Assembly: GCA_016124755.1 (NCBI GenBank)
Contig: WGNA01000005.1
Location: 62,001-126,000, forward strand
Source of the DNA: Bacteroidota bacterium
Lineage (GTDB): Bacteria > Bacteroidota > Bacteroidia > NS11-12g > UBA9320
Reading direction: 5' to 3'
DNA: 64,000 nt
Shown here: piece by piece, positions 25,448 to 34,584 of the stretch
How positions within the stretch are numbered: position 1 is the stretch's first letter
Layout: each line of letters opens with the position of its first letter
Position numbers and translations under genes: made by a program
The notes under the pieces: model-generated
What the model was told of the DNA's origin: nothing
Databases searched by the model: none
The model's input: only the letters and a program-made list of their open reading frames with translations

Positions 25448-26293
25448 TTAGCTGAATACACGCGTAGCAATTAGTTTTGCCAGTGTAAATTGTTCCGGAT
25501 CAAGTCCGGTATTCACATTAATTTCAGCGAAAAATTCGACCAGATTTTCGGTTGGCATATTTCCGACGAGTTCGTCTTCAGCCATCGGACAACCGCCAAA
25601 ACCGGCAATGGCACCATCGAATCTGCGACAACCGCTTTCCCATGCACTTTGTACTTTTTCCTTCCAGTTTTCAGGAGTGGTGTGAAAGTGAGCTCCGAAT
25701 TCTACATCTGAATAATGTTTCAGAAGTGATGTAAATACATCTGTAATTTCAGTAGCATGGGAAACTCCAACCGTATCGCTGATTGAAAAAGAATCGGCAC
25801 CCAATTCCCTGAGTTTACCCACCCATTCGGTAACAATTTCGGCATTCCATTCTTCACCGTAGGGATTTCCAAAACCCATTGAAATGTAGATCACCACTTC
25901 TTTTCCGGCCTTGGTTGATTTTTCTAAAAGATATTTTACAACATCAAAACTGTCGGCAATTGACCGATGCGTATTTCGCTGCTGAAAAATCTCGGAAACG
26001 CTGAAAGGGTAACCGAGATAATTAACCCGTTCTTCCTTACATGCGAGGTCAATCCCTTTTTGATTGGCAACAATTACCGAGAGTCTAGTTGAGGATTTAT
26101 CAAGTTTGGCCAACACTTCTGATGTGTCTCTCATCTGTGGAATGGCGGCAGGTGACACAAAACTTCCACAGTCGATTGTGTGATAACCAACTTTTAAAAG
26201 AGCATTGAGATATTCCACTTTTAACTCCGTTGGAACAAACCTGTCCAAGCCCTGCATTGCGTCCCTCGGACACTCAATGATTTTAACCCTCAT
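25448..26293 (-). CDS. Hydroxymethylglutaryl-CoA lyase family protein
   Basis: 281 residues forming an HMGL-type TIM barrel. IIECPRDAMQG carries the metal/Arg motif at the first strand, FSISDTVGVSHATE and EFGAHFHTTPENW the metal-binding His pair, and IAGFGGCPMAEDELVGN the catalytic Cys of the HMG-CoA lyase signature. The family cleaves 3-hydroxy-3-methylglutaryl-CoA to acetoacetate and acetyl-CoA in leucine degradation. No other leucine-degradation gene is adjacent. The GFGG and MAEDELVGN wording differs slightly from the usual GLGGCP and FAPGATGN, so a related acyl-CoA substrate remains possible. Confidence 0.88.
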   Translation of the reverse strand: MRVKIIECPRDAMQGLDRFVPTELKVEYLNALLKVGYHTIDCGSFVSPAAIPQMRDTSEVLAKLDKSSTRLSVIVANQKGIDLACKEERVNYLGYPFSVSEIFQQRNTHRSIADSFDVVKYLLEKSTKAGKEVVIYISMGFGNPYGEEWNAEIVTEWVGKLRELGADSFSISDTVGVSHATEITDVFTSLLKHYSDVEFGAHFHTTPENWKEKVQSAWESGCRRFDGAIAGFGGCPMAEDELVGNMPTENLVEFFAEINVNTGLDPEQFTLAKLIATRVFS

Positions 26294-26308
26294 ATTACTG
26301 ATACATGG

Positions 26309-26338
26309 TTGATTTTCCTGCCAAAATTACCATTTTTG
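26309..26338 (+). promoter_or_regulatory. Probable promoter of the DUF349 protein gene
   Basis: TTG (26309-26311), 19-base spacer, CATTTTTG (26331-26338), one base off TAnnTTTG. It ends 27 bases before the ATG at 26366. Confidence 0.45.
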
Positions 26339-26365
26339 CTGCTTCGATAGCAAGCACGACTATAC

Positions 26366-28543
26366 ATGTCTAATGACCCAAAAGAGTTGGTGAACAATCA
26401 GGAAGAAAGCCACCAAAATCCTTCTGAAAATCCTGTGGAAACCAACGTAACTCCGGTTGAAATGAACGAAAAAAATGAAGATGAAAATCCTTCAGAAACT
26501 TCAACCGATCAAACTGATGAAACGGTAACAGATGCTGTAACCGAAACGGTAACAGAAACAGTAACAGAAACAGTAACAGAAACAGAAACGGTAACAGATG
26601 CTGTAACAGCAACGGAAACCCAATCAAATCCGGAAAGTGAATCGACGGATCGTTCAGAAATTATTGCGGATTCATCTAATCCAACTGATGCAACTGAAGA
26701 ACACACATCAGTAGTTATTAATTCTGAAGATCAGGATCACGATGACGCGGACGACTCCGACGATTCGGATGATGATGAAGAAGATTCGGACGAGGAAACG
26801 ACTTCATCTTTAGCCAACATCAATGGGATGACCAAGGAGCAATTGCTTCAGGCAGCTATTGATGCGAACACGCTTACTCCGAGAGAAGCACTGAAACGCA
26901 TACGAGAAATCCGGCCGGTTTTCCTCGACATCCTCAGAAATGAAAGAAGGGAAGCGCAACAGGCTTTTGTTGAGGCTGAAAACGAAGCGGAAGAATTTCA
27001 ATACGACGATTCTGAAATCCGGGAGAAATTTAAAGCGGCTCACAATCAGGCGAAGGATGCGAGAAAAGAGGAACGTGATCGCATCGAAAAGGAAAAACTA
27101 AAAAACCTCGCTCTAAAAAGAGACATTCTCGAGAAACTAAAAACTATCACCGATTCAGACGAGACGGAGCAAAGCTTTAGTGATGTTCGGGAATTACAGG
27201 CTGAATGGAAAAAAATCAGGGTGGTTCCGGCCGAATTTTCCCAGGAGCTATGGGAACGGTATCAATATTATCTCGATAAATTTTACGACAACCATTCGAT
27301 TAATATCGAACTAAAGGAACTTGATCGTAAGAAAAATCTGGAAGTTAAAATTGAGCTCTGCAAAAAAGTTGACGAGTTAAGCTCAGAGAATTCTCTTAAG
27401 AAGAGTTTTATTCTGCTTAAAAAATATCAGGAGGAATTCAGAAATACCGGTCCGGTTCCGAGAGAATACAACAAAGATATCTGGGAAAGATTTCAGCAGG
27501 CTTGTGATAAAATCTACGAACAAAAACGGGTTGTCTTCGAAGCGCTTGAAACCGAACGAAAGCAAAATCTTGAGTTAAAAGAAGTTCTGGTTGAGAAGGC
27601 TTCCGTACTTGCAGAAACACCTTGCAAAAAGCATAAAGACTGGGCACAGAAAACTTCCGAAATGGAAGCTCTGATGGAAGAATGGAAAAAAATCGGTCCG
27701 GTAACCAAGAATCAAAGTGAGACAATTTGGAAAAGTTTCCGCTCCCATTTCAACACTTTTTACAACAACAAAAGCGCATTTTATAAGCAACTTCAAAAAG
27801 AGCGAAAAGCGAATCTTATTCTCAAGGAAGATATCTGCAAACGAGCGGAGGAATTGCAGCAGAGTGATGATTTTTCATTTGCAACCAACGAATTAATCAG
27901 ACTGCAAAAAGAATGGAAAGAAATCGGGCCGGTTCCCGATAAAGTCTCCAATGCTATCTGGAAGAGATTCAGGGCTGCCTGCGATATTTTCTTCGAACGG
28001 AAAAATCAGCAGTTTGCCTCTAAACGCGAGGAGGAAAATGAAAATCTCCGCAAAAAGGAAGAAATCATTTCTCGCTTGAATGAAATGGTTTCAGAAGAAA
28101 AAGTCGCTGATTTATTAGATCAGTTAAAAGCCATACAGCGCGAATGGAGAACCATTGGTTTCGTGCCAATTAAAAAGAAAAAGGAGATCGAAAACCGATA
28201 CCAAAAAGCATCCGATAAGGTATTTGATAAATTCAAACTGGATCGTCAATCAATCAAAGATGGTCAGATGCGGGAACACTATCAACAATTATCTGAGTTG
28301 CCGGCAGGTGGTCAGCGACTGGGATCAGAAGAAGATAAAATCCGGAAGAAGATCAGTTTCCTCCAGAGTGAAATTCAAACGCTGGAGAACAACATGGAAT
28401 TCTTCGGACGATCCGCAGGTGCTCAGAAATTAAAAAAGGAGATCGAAGACAAAATTTCCAAAACTCACGATCAAATTGATCGTCTGAAAAAGGAAATGAA
28501 AGCCATTCGAAACATCCGGCAATCTGCTGCAACCGGCGAATGA
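26366..28543 (+). CDS. DUF349 repeat protein with acidic, repetitive N-terminus
   Basis: 725 residues. Residues 1-155 are low-complexity and strongly acidic: Thr-Glu-Thr-Val repeats at 52-86, then a long Asp/Ser/Glu run. From about 215 there are five DUF349 units, each with a W/F-x-x-x/GPVP/I-W-x-R-F pattern (for example EEFRNTGPVP with DIWERF, KEWKEIGPVP with AIWKRF). The end is a Lys-rich coiled coil (SFLQSEIQTLENNMEFFGR). DUF349 proteins are cytoplasmic helical-repeat proteins of unknown function. There is no signal peptide. The stop overlaps the next gene as ATGA. Confidence 0.9.
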   Translation: MSNDPKELVNNQEESHQNPSENPVETNVTPVEMNEKNEDENPSETSTDQTDETVTDAVTETVTETVTETVTETETVTDAVTATETQSNPESESTDRSEIIADSSNPTDATEEHTSVVINSEDQDHDDADDSDDSDDDEEDSDEETTSSLANINGMTKEQLLQAAIDANTLTPREALKRIREIRPVFLDILRNERREAQQAFVEAENEAEEFQYDDSEIREKFKAAHNQAKDARKEERDRIEKEKLKNLALKRDILEKLKTITDSDETEQSFSDVRELQAEWKKIRVVPAEFSQELWERYQYYLDKFYDNHSINIELKELDRKKNLEVKIELCKKVDELSSENSLKKSFILLKKYQEEFRNTGPVPREYNKDIWERFQQACDKIYEQKRVVFEALETERKQNLELKEVLVEKASVLAETPCKKHKDWAQKTSEMEALMEEWKKIGPVTKNQSETIWKSFRSHFNTFYNNKSAFYKQLQKERKANLILKEDICKRAEELQQSDDFSFATNELIRLQKEWKEIGPVPDKVSNAIWKRFRAACDIFFERKNQQFASKREEENENLRKKEEIISRLNEMVSEEKVADLLDQLKAIQREWRTIGFVPIKKKKEIENRYQKASDKVFDKFKLDRQSIKDGQMREHYQQLSELPAGGQRLGSEEDKIRKKISFLQSEIQTLENNMEFFGRSAGAQKLKKEIEDKISKTHDQIDRLKKEMKAIRNIRQSAATGE
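26519..26620 (+). repeat. Degenerate 12-bp tandem repeat encoding Thr-Glu-Thr-Val units
   Basis: Units of the form GTAACAGAAACA/G repeat through 26519-26620 within the DUF349 gene. The length is a multiple of three, so gain or loss of units keeps the frame. Confidence 0.7.
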
Positions 28544-29331
28544 CAGACGAAGACCTTCCGTACGGTCCGGTTTCTAAATCGCTTTCATATTTAAAATTTC
28601 TTTCCCGGGCAGGTAATGCACACAGCATTCACTCTCCTCAGGTTTTTGCGCTTTACAACTTGCTCCGTTGTGCGCCTCCCAAAGAGGTTCGCAATGCTAT
28701 CGAGTTGCTGAGGAAACAAAATTTGCGGGACAAACGCGTCCTTCAATATCCGGATCCGGGAAAAGATCTGCAAGTGGTTGAAAACAGCATTCGACACATG
28801 GCTAAATCATTTGTTAAAAAACCGGTTGTCGGCAAACTTCTCTATCAGACCGTTCGTTTTTTTGAACCCAGCAAAATTCTGGAACTGGGGACTTCGCTTG
28901 GGATAAGTGCCGCCTGGCAACATTATGCTAATCCCTCAGCGGAATTCATTTCGGTGGAAGGCGTAAAAGCCATTGCAGATGAGGCTGCTAAAAATCTTTC
29001 CGGTCTTGGATTAAAAACGCAAGTAGAATGTTCTCTTTTCAATGATTGGTTGCATTTGGCAAAAAGCGAAAATCCTGAATTTAATTATGTCTATCTCGAC
29101 GGTCATCACAAGAAACTTCCAACGCTTAAATATTTCGAATCGGTTAAATCATTAATCTCAAAAAATGCGGTGGTTGTGCTGGACGATATACATTGGTCTA
29201 AAGGAATGGAAAGCGCCTGGCAAGAAATCATTGCCGATAGAGATGTAGCTATAAGTATCGATCTGTTTCACATCGGAATTCTGATCTTCAGAGAGGGGGT
29301 TACCAAACAACACTTCACTCTTTTTGCCTGA
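28540..29331 (+). CDS. Class I SAM-dependent methyltransferase
   Basis: 263 residues. The SAM-binding motif I is ILELGTSLGISAAW (about 112-125), followed by FISVEGVKAIADEA (motif II acid) and FNYVYLDGHHKKLPTLKYF with AVVVLDDIHWSKGM, the style of O-methyltransferases (Methyltransf_24-like). Substrate unknown. It is translationally coupled to the DUF349 gene (ATGA overlap), and its 3' end overlaps the convergent glycosyltransferase by 17 bp. Confidence 0.87.
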   Translation: MTDEDLPYGPVSKSLSYLKFLSRAGNAHSIHSPQVFALYNLLRCAPPKEVRNAIELLRKQNLRDKRVLQYPDPGKDLQVVENSIRHMAKSFVKKPVVGKLLYQTVRFFEPSKILELGTSLGISAAWQHYANPSAEFISVEGVKAIADEAAKNLSGLGLKTQVECSLFNDWLHLAKSENPEFNYVYLDGHHKKLPTLKYFESVKSLISKNAVVVLDDIHWSKGMESAWQEIIADRDVAISIDLFHIGILIFREGVTKQHFTLFA

Positions 29332-30391
29332 GAATTTTGTCGTACTCACCAATTTGTTCACTCCATATAAAACGATTCAGTGATGACCTGAAATCCAGCT
29401 TTATTCTGTTTGTGAGAATTTGTGCAGATCTTTCAAAAAATTCTTTTTCCGAATCATAAAAGCAATCCAAATCACTATATAATTCGGGATAGGAAAGTCG
29501 GTTCGGAAGCAGAGGTGTTACACCACTCATAATGGCCTCCATCACACTTAAACCGAAAAACTCCTGAACATTAGTTACCGGAATCAAATCGCATTTGCTC
29601 ATTATTTCGAAATAATCCTTCCGGTTTTCGAACCTGCCCCAATGAATTATTTGCGATGAAAATTCTTTTTCAATTGCATTAAAAACATCCGGACAGCGGT
29701 CGTATTTTTCACCACAAACCACGAGTTTAAAATCAATTCCAGCGGACTTTAAATGTTTAATCAAACGATAAAACGTCTCCGGATTTTTATCGTATTCCCA
29801 TCGGTGATTCCAGAGAATGACCGGCGTTTCAGTTATTATATCATCAGAAAAAACCAATTCTTCTCCATCAATTCCGGGATATAAAACCGATGATTTATTC
29901 TGAATTCGGTTTACTAAATCCGGAGGTAGATCATCCGGGAACGCCTTTAAAAATTCGGGAAGTGATTTCAGAACACTCCCGCGATGAAATTCTGAATTAA
30001 AAATAACAGAGTCTCCAACCAGCATTGAGGTCAGGTTTCTCCAGGCATACTGTCTGTCACGATTTCTGAATTCTGCTTCATTCCATGGGTAAGTCAATTG
30101 ATTCTCGTGCATATACAGCAAGTGCGGAATACCCTGAAATCGATGATGAAGCAGAGATTTGAAAAGTGGCAGGTCAATTATGCCGGTTATCAAAAAAGTA
30201 TCGGGTGTAATTGTTTCCTGATTTACTTTTTCGGCCAAAGAAATTGCGGCGGCAGCCATTCTCCATTTCCAGTGCCGGCCGGGAAGACTGAAGATTCGGA
30301 TATTATGTGCAGAATATTTCTTTAAACAATCAGCCCAGTGGGCATGAGAACCGGAATAAAAAGATTCAATGAGAAATACGAGAGATTTCAT
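29315..30391 (-). CDS. tRNA-queuosine alpha-mannosyltransferase homologue (DUF3524 glycosyltransferase)
   Basis: 358 residues. The N-terminal domain (about 1-165) has the DUF3524 hallmarks: ESFYSGSHAHWADCL, then SLPGRHWKWRMAAAA and HENQLTYPWNE. The C-terminal GT-B domain contains ILWNHRWEYDKNPETF and the donor-site EFFGLSVMEAIMSG. The animal homologue (GTDC1/QTMAN) mannosylates queuosine in tRNA-Asp. The bacterial enzymes carry the same name by homology only. Its ATG overlaps the end of mltG (ATGA), so it should be expressed with that gene. Lack of a signal peptide fits a cytoplasmic tRNA enzyme. Confidence 0.85.
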   Translation of the reverse strand: MKSLVFLIESFYSGSHAHWADCLKKYSAHNIRIFSLPGRHWKWRMAAAAISLAEKVNQETITPDTFLITGIIDLPLFKSLLHHRFQGIPHLLYMHENQLTYPWNEAEFRNRDRQYAWRNLTSMLVGDSVIFNSEFHRGSVLKSLPEFLKAFPDDLPPDLVNRIQNKSSVLYPGIDGEELVFSDDIITETPVILWNHRWEYDKNPETFYRLIKHLKSAGIDFKLVVCGEKYDRCPDVFNAIEKEFSSQIIHWGRFENRKDYFEIMSKCDLIPVTNVQEFFGLSVMEAIMSGVTPLLPNRLSYPELYSDLDCFYDSEKEFFERSAQILTNRIKLDFRSSLNRFIWSEQIGEYDKILRQKE

Positions 30392-31416
30392 CTCATAATA
30401 TTCCGGGCATCAAGTGCTTTGTGATATCGAACCGCATTGCGCTCATGCTCCTTAGCCGACGCCGTAAATAAGTGGTAACCCGACAAATCGTCTTTCGCAC
30501 AAAAGAACATGTAATCGTGCGAACTGGCATTTAAAACTGCATCAATCGCTTTTAAACTTGGCAACATTACCGGACCGGGTGGCAAGCCTTTATTGAGGTA
30601 AGTATTATACGGATGTTCAACCTTTAGATCGGCTTTCAGTACGCGCTTTCTCCCTTTTTCCCACACCATAAAACGAATTGTAGGATCAGCCTGTAGAGGC
30701 CAGTCTTTTTGCAAACGATTGAGATAAACACCCGCAACAACAGGCATTTCCTCTGAGAAAATGGTCTCGGCATCTACAATGCTGGCAAGAATGATGGCTT
30801 CGTTCATACTCAAACCGGTCTTTTTCAATTTAATCATGCGGTCGTTGTTCCAGAATTTTTTCTTTTCATCTTCAAAGCGACTAAAAACCTTTTCCGGTGA
30901 AGAAGCCCAATAAAAGAAATAGGTATTGGCCATCATTACACATGGCCAGTTGTCGGAGTTGTAACCATTGGCAGAAAGCCATTTTGTTGTGTCGAGCCAT
31001 TGTTCCCAGCCGGATGTGTCGGTAATTAATTTGGTCCCGAGTTCTCGAAGAATGTCTTTCCTGTCGATACTTCCTTTGAGTAATATTTTTATTTCGTCTT
31101 GTTTTCCGCTACGCAGTTTGCGGATCAGTGGCCGGTTTCCAAGATCATCAGTAATGGTGTACTTACCGGGAATAATGTTGTTCGCGAGATTCATTCTTCC
31201 TGCCAGTTGATGAAATCCCCACTTGTCAATAATAACGGTATCCAATGCCCGGTCAAGCGAATCCATGTTCCAACCCGGACGTATATATAAAGTGTAGAAA
31301 CCTGATTCGGAATTAACCACATTATCTGAATAAAGTGCCCGCCAGATCTTAAAACCGTAGTATCCACCTGCAGCAAGCATCAGAATTAATAAAGTACGTA
31401 AAACTCTTTTTTTCAC
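30388..31416 (-). CDS. mltG: Endolytic murein transglycosylase MltG
   Basis: 342 residues from GTG 31416, placed six bases after a perfect -7 box; the frame stays open to GTG 31446, which would add 10 residues. One N-terminal membrane helix (VLRTLLILMLAAGGYYGF), a LysM-like segment, then the YceG/MltG domain: ILASIVDAETIFSEEMPVVAGVYLNRL in pieces, QADPTIRF, and NTYLNKGLPPGPV. The Glu of the SIVxxET motif is present. MltG cuts nascent glycan strands at the inner membrane and sets their length. It is divergent from dapB and coupled to the QTMAN homologue. Confidence 0.93.
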   Translation of the reverse strand: MKKRVLRTLLILMLAAGGYYGFKIWRALYSDNVVNSESGFYTLYIRPGWNMDSLDRALDTVIIDKWGFHQLAGRMNLANNIIPGKYTITDDLGNRPLIRKLRSGKQDEIKILLKGSIDRKDILRELGTKLITDTSGWEQWLDTTKWLSANGYNSDNWPCVMMANTYFFYWASSPEKVFSRFEDEKKKFWNNDRMIKLKKTGLSMNEAIILASIVDAETIFSEEMPVVAGVYLNRLQKDWPLQADPTIRFMVWEKGRKRVLKADLKVEHPYNTYLNKGLPPGPVMLPSLKAIDAVLNASSHDYMFFCAKDDLSGYHLFTASAKEHERNAVRYHKALDARNIMR

Positions 31417-31422
31417 TAATGG

Positions 31423-31430
31423 CAAATATA
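31423..31430 (-). promoter_or_regulatory. Bacteroidota -7 box (TATATTTG) at the mltG start
   Basis: Minus-strand TATATTTG followed by CCATTA and GTG (31416). Transcription would begin at about the start codon, so mltG could be leaderless. The -33 element is poor (T-rich only). Confidence 0.45.
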
Positions 31431-31510
31431 TATGTGGGACACGCACAGTGAGAAAAGTAACCTTATGTCGAATCCGTTGTAAACTTCATCACGGGTGTGG
31501 GCAATTCAGA

Positions 31511-31540
31511 TTTTGCGTTTAAGCCAATGTGGTAGATTTG
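31511..31540 (+). promoter_or_regulatory. dapB promoter overlapping the long reading of its start
   Basis: TTTTG (31511-31515), 17-base spacer, TAGATTTG (31533-31540), both elements perfect. Six bases (CAATCG) separate the -7 box from GTG 31547. The position makes GTG 31529 an unlikely start. Confidence 0.6.
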
Positions 31541-31546
31541 CAATCG

Positions 31547-32287
31547 GTGAACAAGAACTTAAGGATCGCCCTGATCGGTTATGGCAAAATGGGTAAAGCC
31601 ATTGAAGAATTGTCGGAAGGACGAGGGCACGAAATCGCTTTCAAAGTTGGTCGGGAAGGATTTTCCGCTGATCAACTGAAGTCGCAACAGATTGATGTAG
31701 CGATTGAATTCAGCACGCCCGACAGCGCCGTCGCCAACATCCGAAAGTGTATTGAAGCAGGAGTTCCGGTTGTTGTGGGCACAACAGCGTGGTACGATCA
31801 ATACGACAAAATTTGTAATGAAGTAGAGGCTCAAAACGGGTCTTTACTTACCGCTACGAATTTTAGTATTGGCGTAAATCTGTTTTGGAAAATTGTGAAT
31901 GAGGCTGCAAGATTATTCAACAGCCAGCCGGATTATGATGTGGATGTAAAAGAAATCCATCATCTTCAAAAACTCGATGCTCCCAGTGGAACTGCAATTA
32001 CCACGGCACAAAAACTACTTGCCGAACTTGACGGAAAATCCAAATGGGTTCATCACGAAAAAGGCAGTGATCCGAGTAATGAACCGAATCACCTGAATAT
32101 AGAATCGGAACGTGTTGACGGTGTTCCCGGAACGCATATCGTCGATTTTCACGGACCAATCGATTCTATCGAAATAATACACACTGCACACAACCGAAGA
32201 GGGTTTGCTTTGGGAGCATTGCGTGCGGCCGAATGGTTGGCCGGACGCAAAGGCATATTTACAATGAATGATGTTCTTGAACTTTAA
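31547..32287 (+). CDS. dapB: 4-hydroxy-tetrahydrodipicolinate reductase
   Basis: 246 residues from GTG 31547, or 252 if GTG 31529 is used. The former is chosen because the promoter -7 box lies inside the longer reading. Signatures: nucleotide-binding IALIGYGKMGKAI, EFSTPDSAVANI, GTTAWYD, and the active-site EIHHLQKLDAPSGTA. The enzyme makes tetrahydrodipicolinate for lysine and meso-diaminopimelate, which feed peptidoglycan. It is followed 9 bp later by lepB and faces mltG, another cell-wall gene, across a shared promoter region. Confidence 0.96.
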   Translation: MNKNLRIALIGYGKMGKAIEELSEGRGHEIAFKVGREGFSADQLKSQQIDVAIEFSTPDSAVANIRKCIEAGVPVVVGTTAWYDQYDKICNEVEAQNGSLLTATNFSIGVNLFWKIVNEAARLFNSQPDYDVDVKEIHHLQKLDAPSGTAITTAQKLLAELDGKSKWVHHEKGSDPSNEPNHLNIESERVDGVPGTHIVDFHGPIDSIEIIHTAHNRRGFALGALRAAEWLAGRKGIFTMNDVLEL

Positions 32288-32296
32288 TTTCCACGA

Positions 32297-33616
32297 ATGA
32301 ACTTTAACCTGATTCAGATCTTTAAAGGATTCCGAACCCGGACGCAAATAATCATTGCGGTTTGGACCTTTTTCAACTTGCTGTTAACCTGTCTGATGAT
32401 TTTTGGCGGCGGAGCTCCTGTACTTAATGCCGTAATCTTCTTTTTGATATGGGAGCTGGCCATTGGGGGTTACTACGTATACCGCTATCATTATAAGGAT
32501 CGTCATAAAATGGGTGAATGGGTTGACGCAATCATTTTTGCTGTTATCGCGGCAACCGTAATTCGAAGTCTTTTTATTGAAGCATACCAGATCCCGACAT
32601 CCTCGATGGAAAAAACGCTGATGGTCGGTGATTTTCTCTTCGTGAGCAAGGTGAATTACGGAGCACGACTTCCCATGACTCCGATCAGCTTTCCGTTTGC
32701 ACATCACACCATGCCTTTTACGAAAGACACGAAGTCGTACATCGAAGCTTTAAAACTGCCGTATTACCGATTGCCCGGTTTTCAGAAAATTAAAAACGGA
32801 GATGTGGTCGTCTTTAACTGGCCGGCTGAAAGAGAAGGCCGACCTGTTGATAAAAAAGAAAATTATATCAAGCGGTGTGTGGCTATTCCGGGAGATGTGC
32901 TGGAAGTTCGGGAAGGAATGGTTTATATCAACGGAGTCGCTGAACATGTTCCGCCGAAACGCCAATTTGAATACGAAGTAAAAACCAGCAGTTACGATCT
33001 TCCTAAAGAGTTTTATGAAGAACAGGATATTACAGATCGTTCACCGGCTACCGGAGTTCCCGTTCATTATATGCACCTTACCGATAAGGCCCGGGATGCC
33101 GTTAAAGGTTTATCCGAAGTAATTTCCATTGATACGAACCTTCATAGAAGAGGTGAAGAAGGACACGGAATGCTGTTTCCTTTTAGCAAACAACACGATT
33201 GGAGCAGAGATTTTTATGGTCCGCTTACTATACCTAAAAAAGGAGTTACTGTAAAACTCGACAGTTCGAATTATTTCATTTATGAAAGATTGATTCAGGA
33301 ATACGAGAATCATCCCTCATTCGAAATGAGAGGAAACAAGTTTTACATGGATGATCAGGAAATAACAGACTACACTTTTGAAATGAATTATTATTTCATG
33401 ATGGGTGATAATCGACACAACAGTCTGGATTCAAGAGCCTGGGGTTTTGTACCGGAAGATCATATCGTGGGGAAAGCAATCTTTGTCGCATTCTCCGTTA
33501 AACACGAGATCACACACCGTCCGAAAAGGGATGCTTCCGGAAATGTGGTTGAATATGTAGAAACAAAGAAGTTTAAAGGCATACGCTGGAGCCGCATTTT
33601 TATGGGCATTGAATGA
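32297..33616 (+). CDS. lepB: Signal peptidase I
   Basis: 439 residues. Three N-terminal hydrophobic stretches (about 17-36, 42-60, 76-94) precede the catalytic site: nucleophile S103 in PTSSMEKT and general base K192 in [11 protein letters not shown]. The late signature [14 protein letters not shown] is also present. It cleaves signal peptides on the outer face of the inner membrane. The protein is longer than the E. coli enzyme because of an insertion of about 150 residues between the Lys segment and the last signature, a feature often seen in Bacteroidota. The stop overlaps fmt (ATGA). Confidence 0.96.
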   Translation: MNFNLIQIFKGFRTRTQIIIAVWTFFNLLLTCLMIFGGGAPVLNAVIFFLIWELAIGGYYVYRYHYKDRHKMGEWVDAIIFAVIAATVIRSLFIEAYQIPTSSMEKTLMVGDFLFVSKVNYGARLPMTPISFPFAHHTMPFTKDTKSYIEALKLPYYRLPGFQKIKNGDVVVFNWPAEREGRPVDKKENYIKRCVAIPGDVLEVREGMVYINGVAEHVPPKRQFEYEVKTSSYDLPKEFYEEQDITDRSPATGVPVHYMHLTDKARDAVKGLSEVISIDTNLHRRGEEGHGMLFPFSKQHDWSRDFYGPLTIPKKGVTVKLDSSNYFIYERLIQEYENHPSFEMRGNKFYMDDQEITDYTFEMNYYFMMGDNRHNSLDSRAWGFVPEDHIVGKAIFVAFSVKHEITHRPKRDASGNVVEYVETKKFKGIRWSRIFMGIE

Positions 33617-34539
33617 TTCCGGAAGAATGCAGGCTCATTTTCATTGGAACACCTGAATTCGCTGTTCCTTCTCTAAAGGCGATCGTGGAAGCCGGATTTC
33701 GGGTTGTAGGTGTTATTACCGTTCCCGATAAACCGGCAGGTCGGGGAATGTCGCTCACCGAATCTCCGGTGAAACAATTTGCACCTCAACACGGGTTGAA
33801 AATTATGCAACCTACGAATCTGAAGAATGCAGAATTTATTGAAGAACTAAAAAGCCTCAGGGCAGATATTCAGGTGGTGATCGCATTTCGAATGCTTCCG
33901 GAAATGGTTTGGAACATGCCTCCGCTTGGCACAATAAATCTGCACGCTTCCCTCCTGCCCGATTACCGGGGAGCCGCACCAATCAACCGGGCCATCATGA
34001 ACGGTGAGACTAAAACCGGACTAACGACATTCCGGTTACAGCATGAGATCGATACCGGCGAGATACTTATGCAACAAGAAATAGAAATTCTGCCGGAAGA
34101 CAACGCCGGTTCGATGCACGATAAAATGATGGTGGAAGGTGCTTCACTAATGGTTAAAACGCTCAAAGGAATTCTTGATCAAACCATTAAACCGAAACCT
34201 CAGATCGTAAAACCCATTCACCACACTGCCCCCAAAATATTTAAGGAAGATTGTGAAATCGACTGGAATAAAAAAGGTCTGGAAATTCTGAATCAAATTC
34301 GTGGATTAAGTCCTTACCCGGTTGCCCGAACTCGCTTTAATGGTAAGGTTCTAAAAATTTATGAAGCCTTCTTTATTCCCGGAAAAGAATTAACGTTAGC
34401 AGCAGGCGAACACGAAATCACTGAAAATAAAAATCTCCGCTTTGTTTGTTCCGACGGTTGGATACAAGTAAATCAAATTCAGCTTGAAGGCAAAAAGAGA
34501 ATGTTGGTTCCGGAATTTCTGAACGGCATCAGAAATTGA
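33613..34539 (+). CDS. fmt: Methionyl-tRNA formyltransferase
   Basis: 308 residues, normal length. It formylates initiator Met-tRNA with 10-formyl-tetrahydrofolate. Signatures: [29 protein letters not shown], the catalytic N109 and H111 in [16 protein letters not shown], and the later acidic residue in HEIDTGEIL. The C-terminal tRNA-binding barrel is complete. It starts inside the lepB stop, and the partner def gene is not adjacent. Confidence 0.96.
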   Translation: MIPEECRLIFIGTPEFAVPSLKAIVEAGFRVVGVITVPDKPAGRGMSLTESPVKQFAPQHGLKIMQPTNLKNAEFIEELKSLRADIQVVIAFRMLPEMVWNMPPLGTINLHASLLPDYRGAAPINRAIMNGETKTGLTTFRLQHEIDTGEILMQQEIEILPEDNAGSMHDKMMVEGASLMVKTLKGILDQTIKPKPQIVKPIHHTAPKIFKEDCEIDWNKKGLEILNQIRGLSPYPVARTRFNGKVLKIYEAFFIPGKELTLAAGEHEITENKNLRFVCSDGWIQVNQIQLEGKKRMLVPEFLNGIRN

Positions 34540-34584
34540 AATACTAAAACCGACAGCATTCTGTTAAGAGAAAAAATTTAACAG

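Noticed and set aside
26519-26620. Possible CRISPR-like repeat array
   Set aside because: Units are 12 bases, degenerate and without spacers, and lie in frame inside the DUF349 gene.
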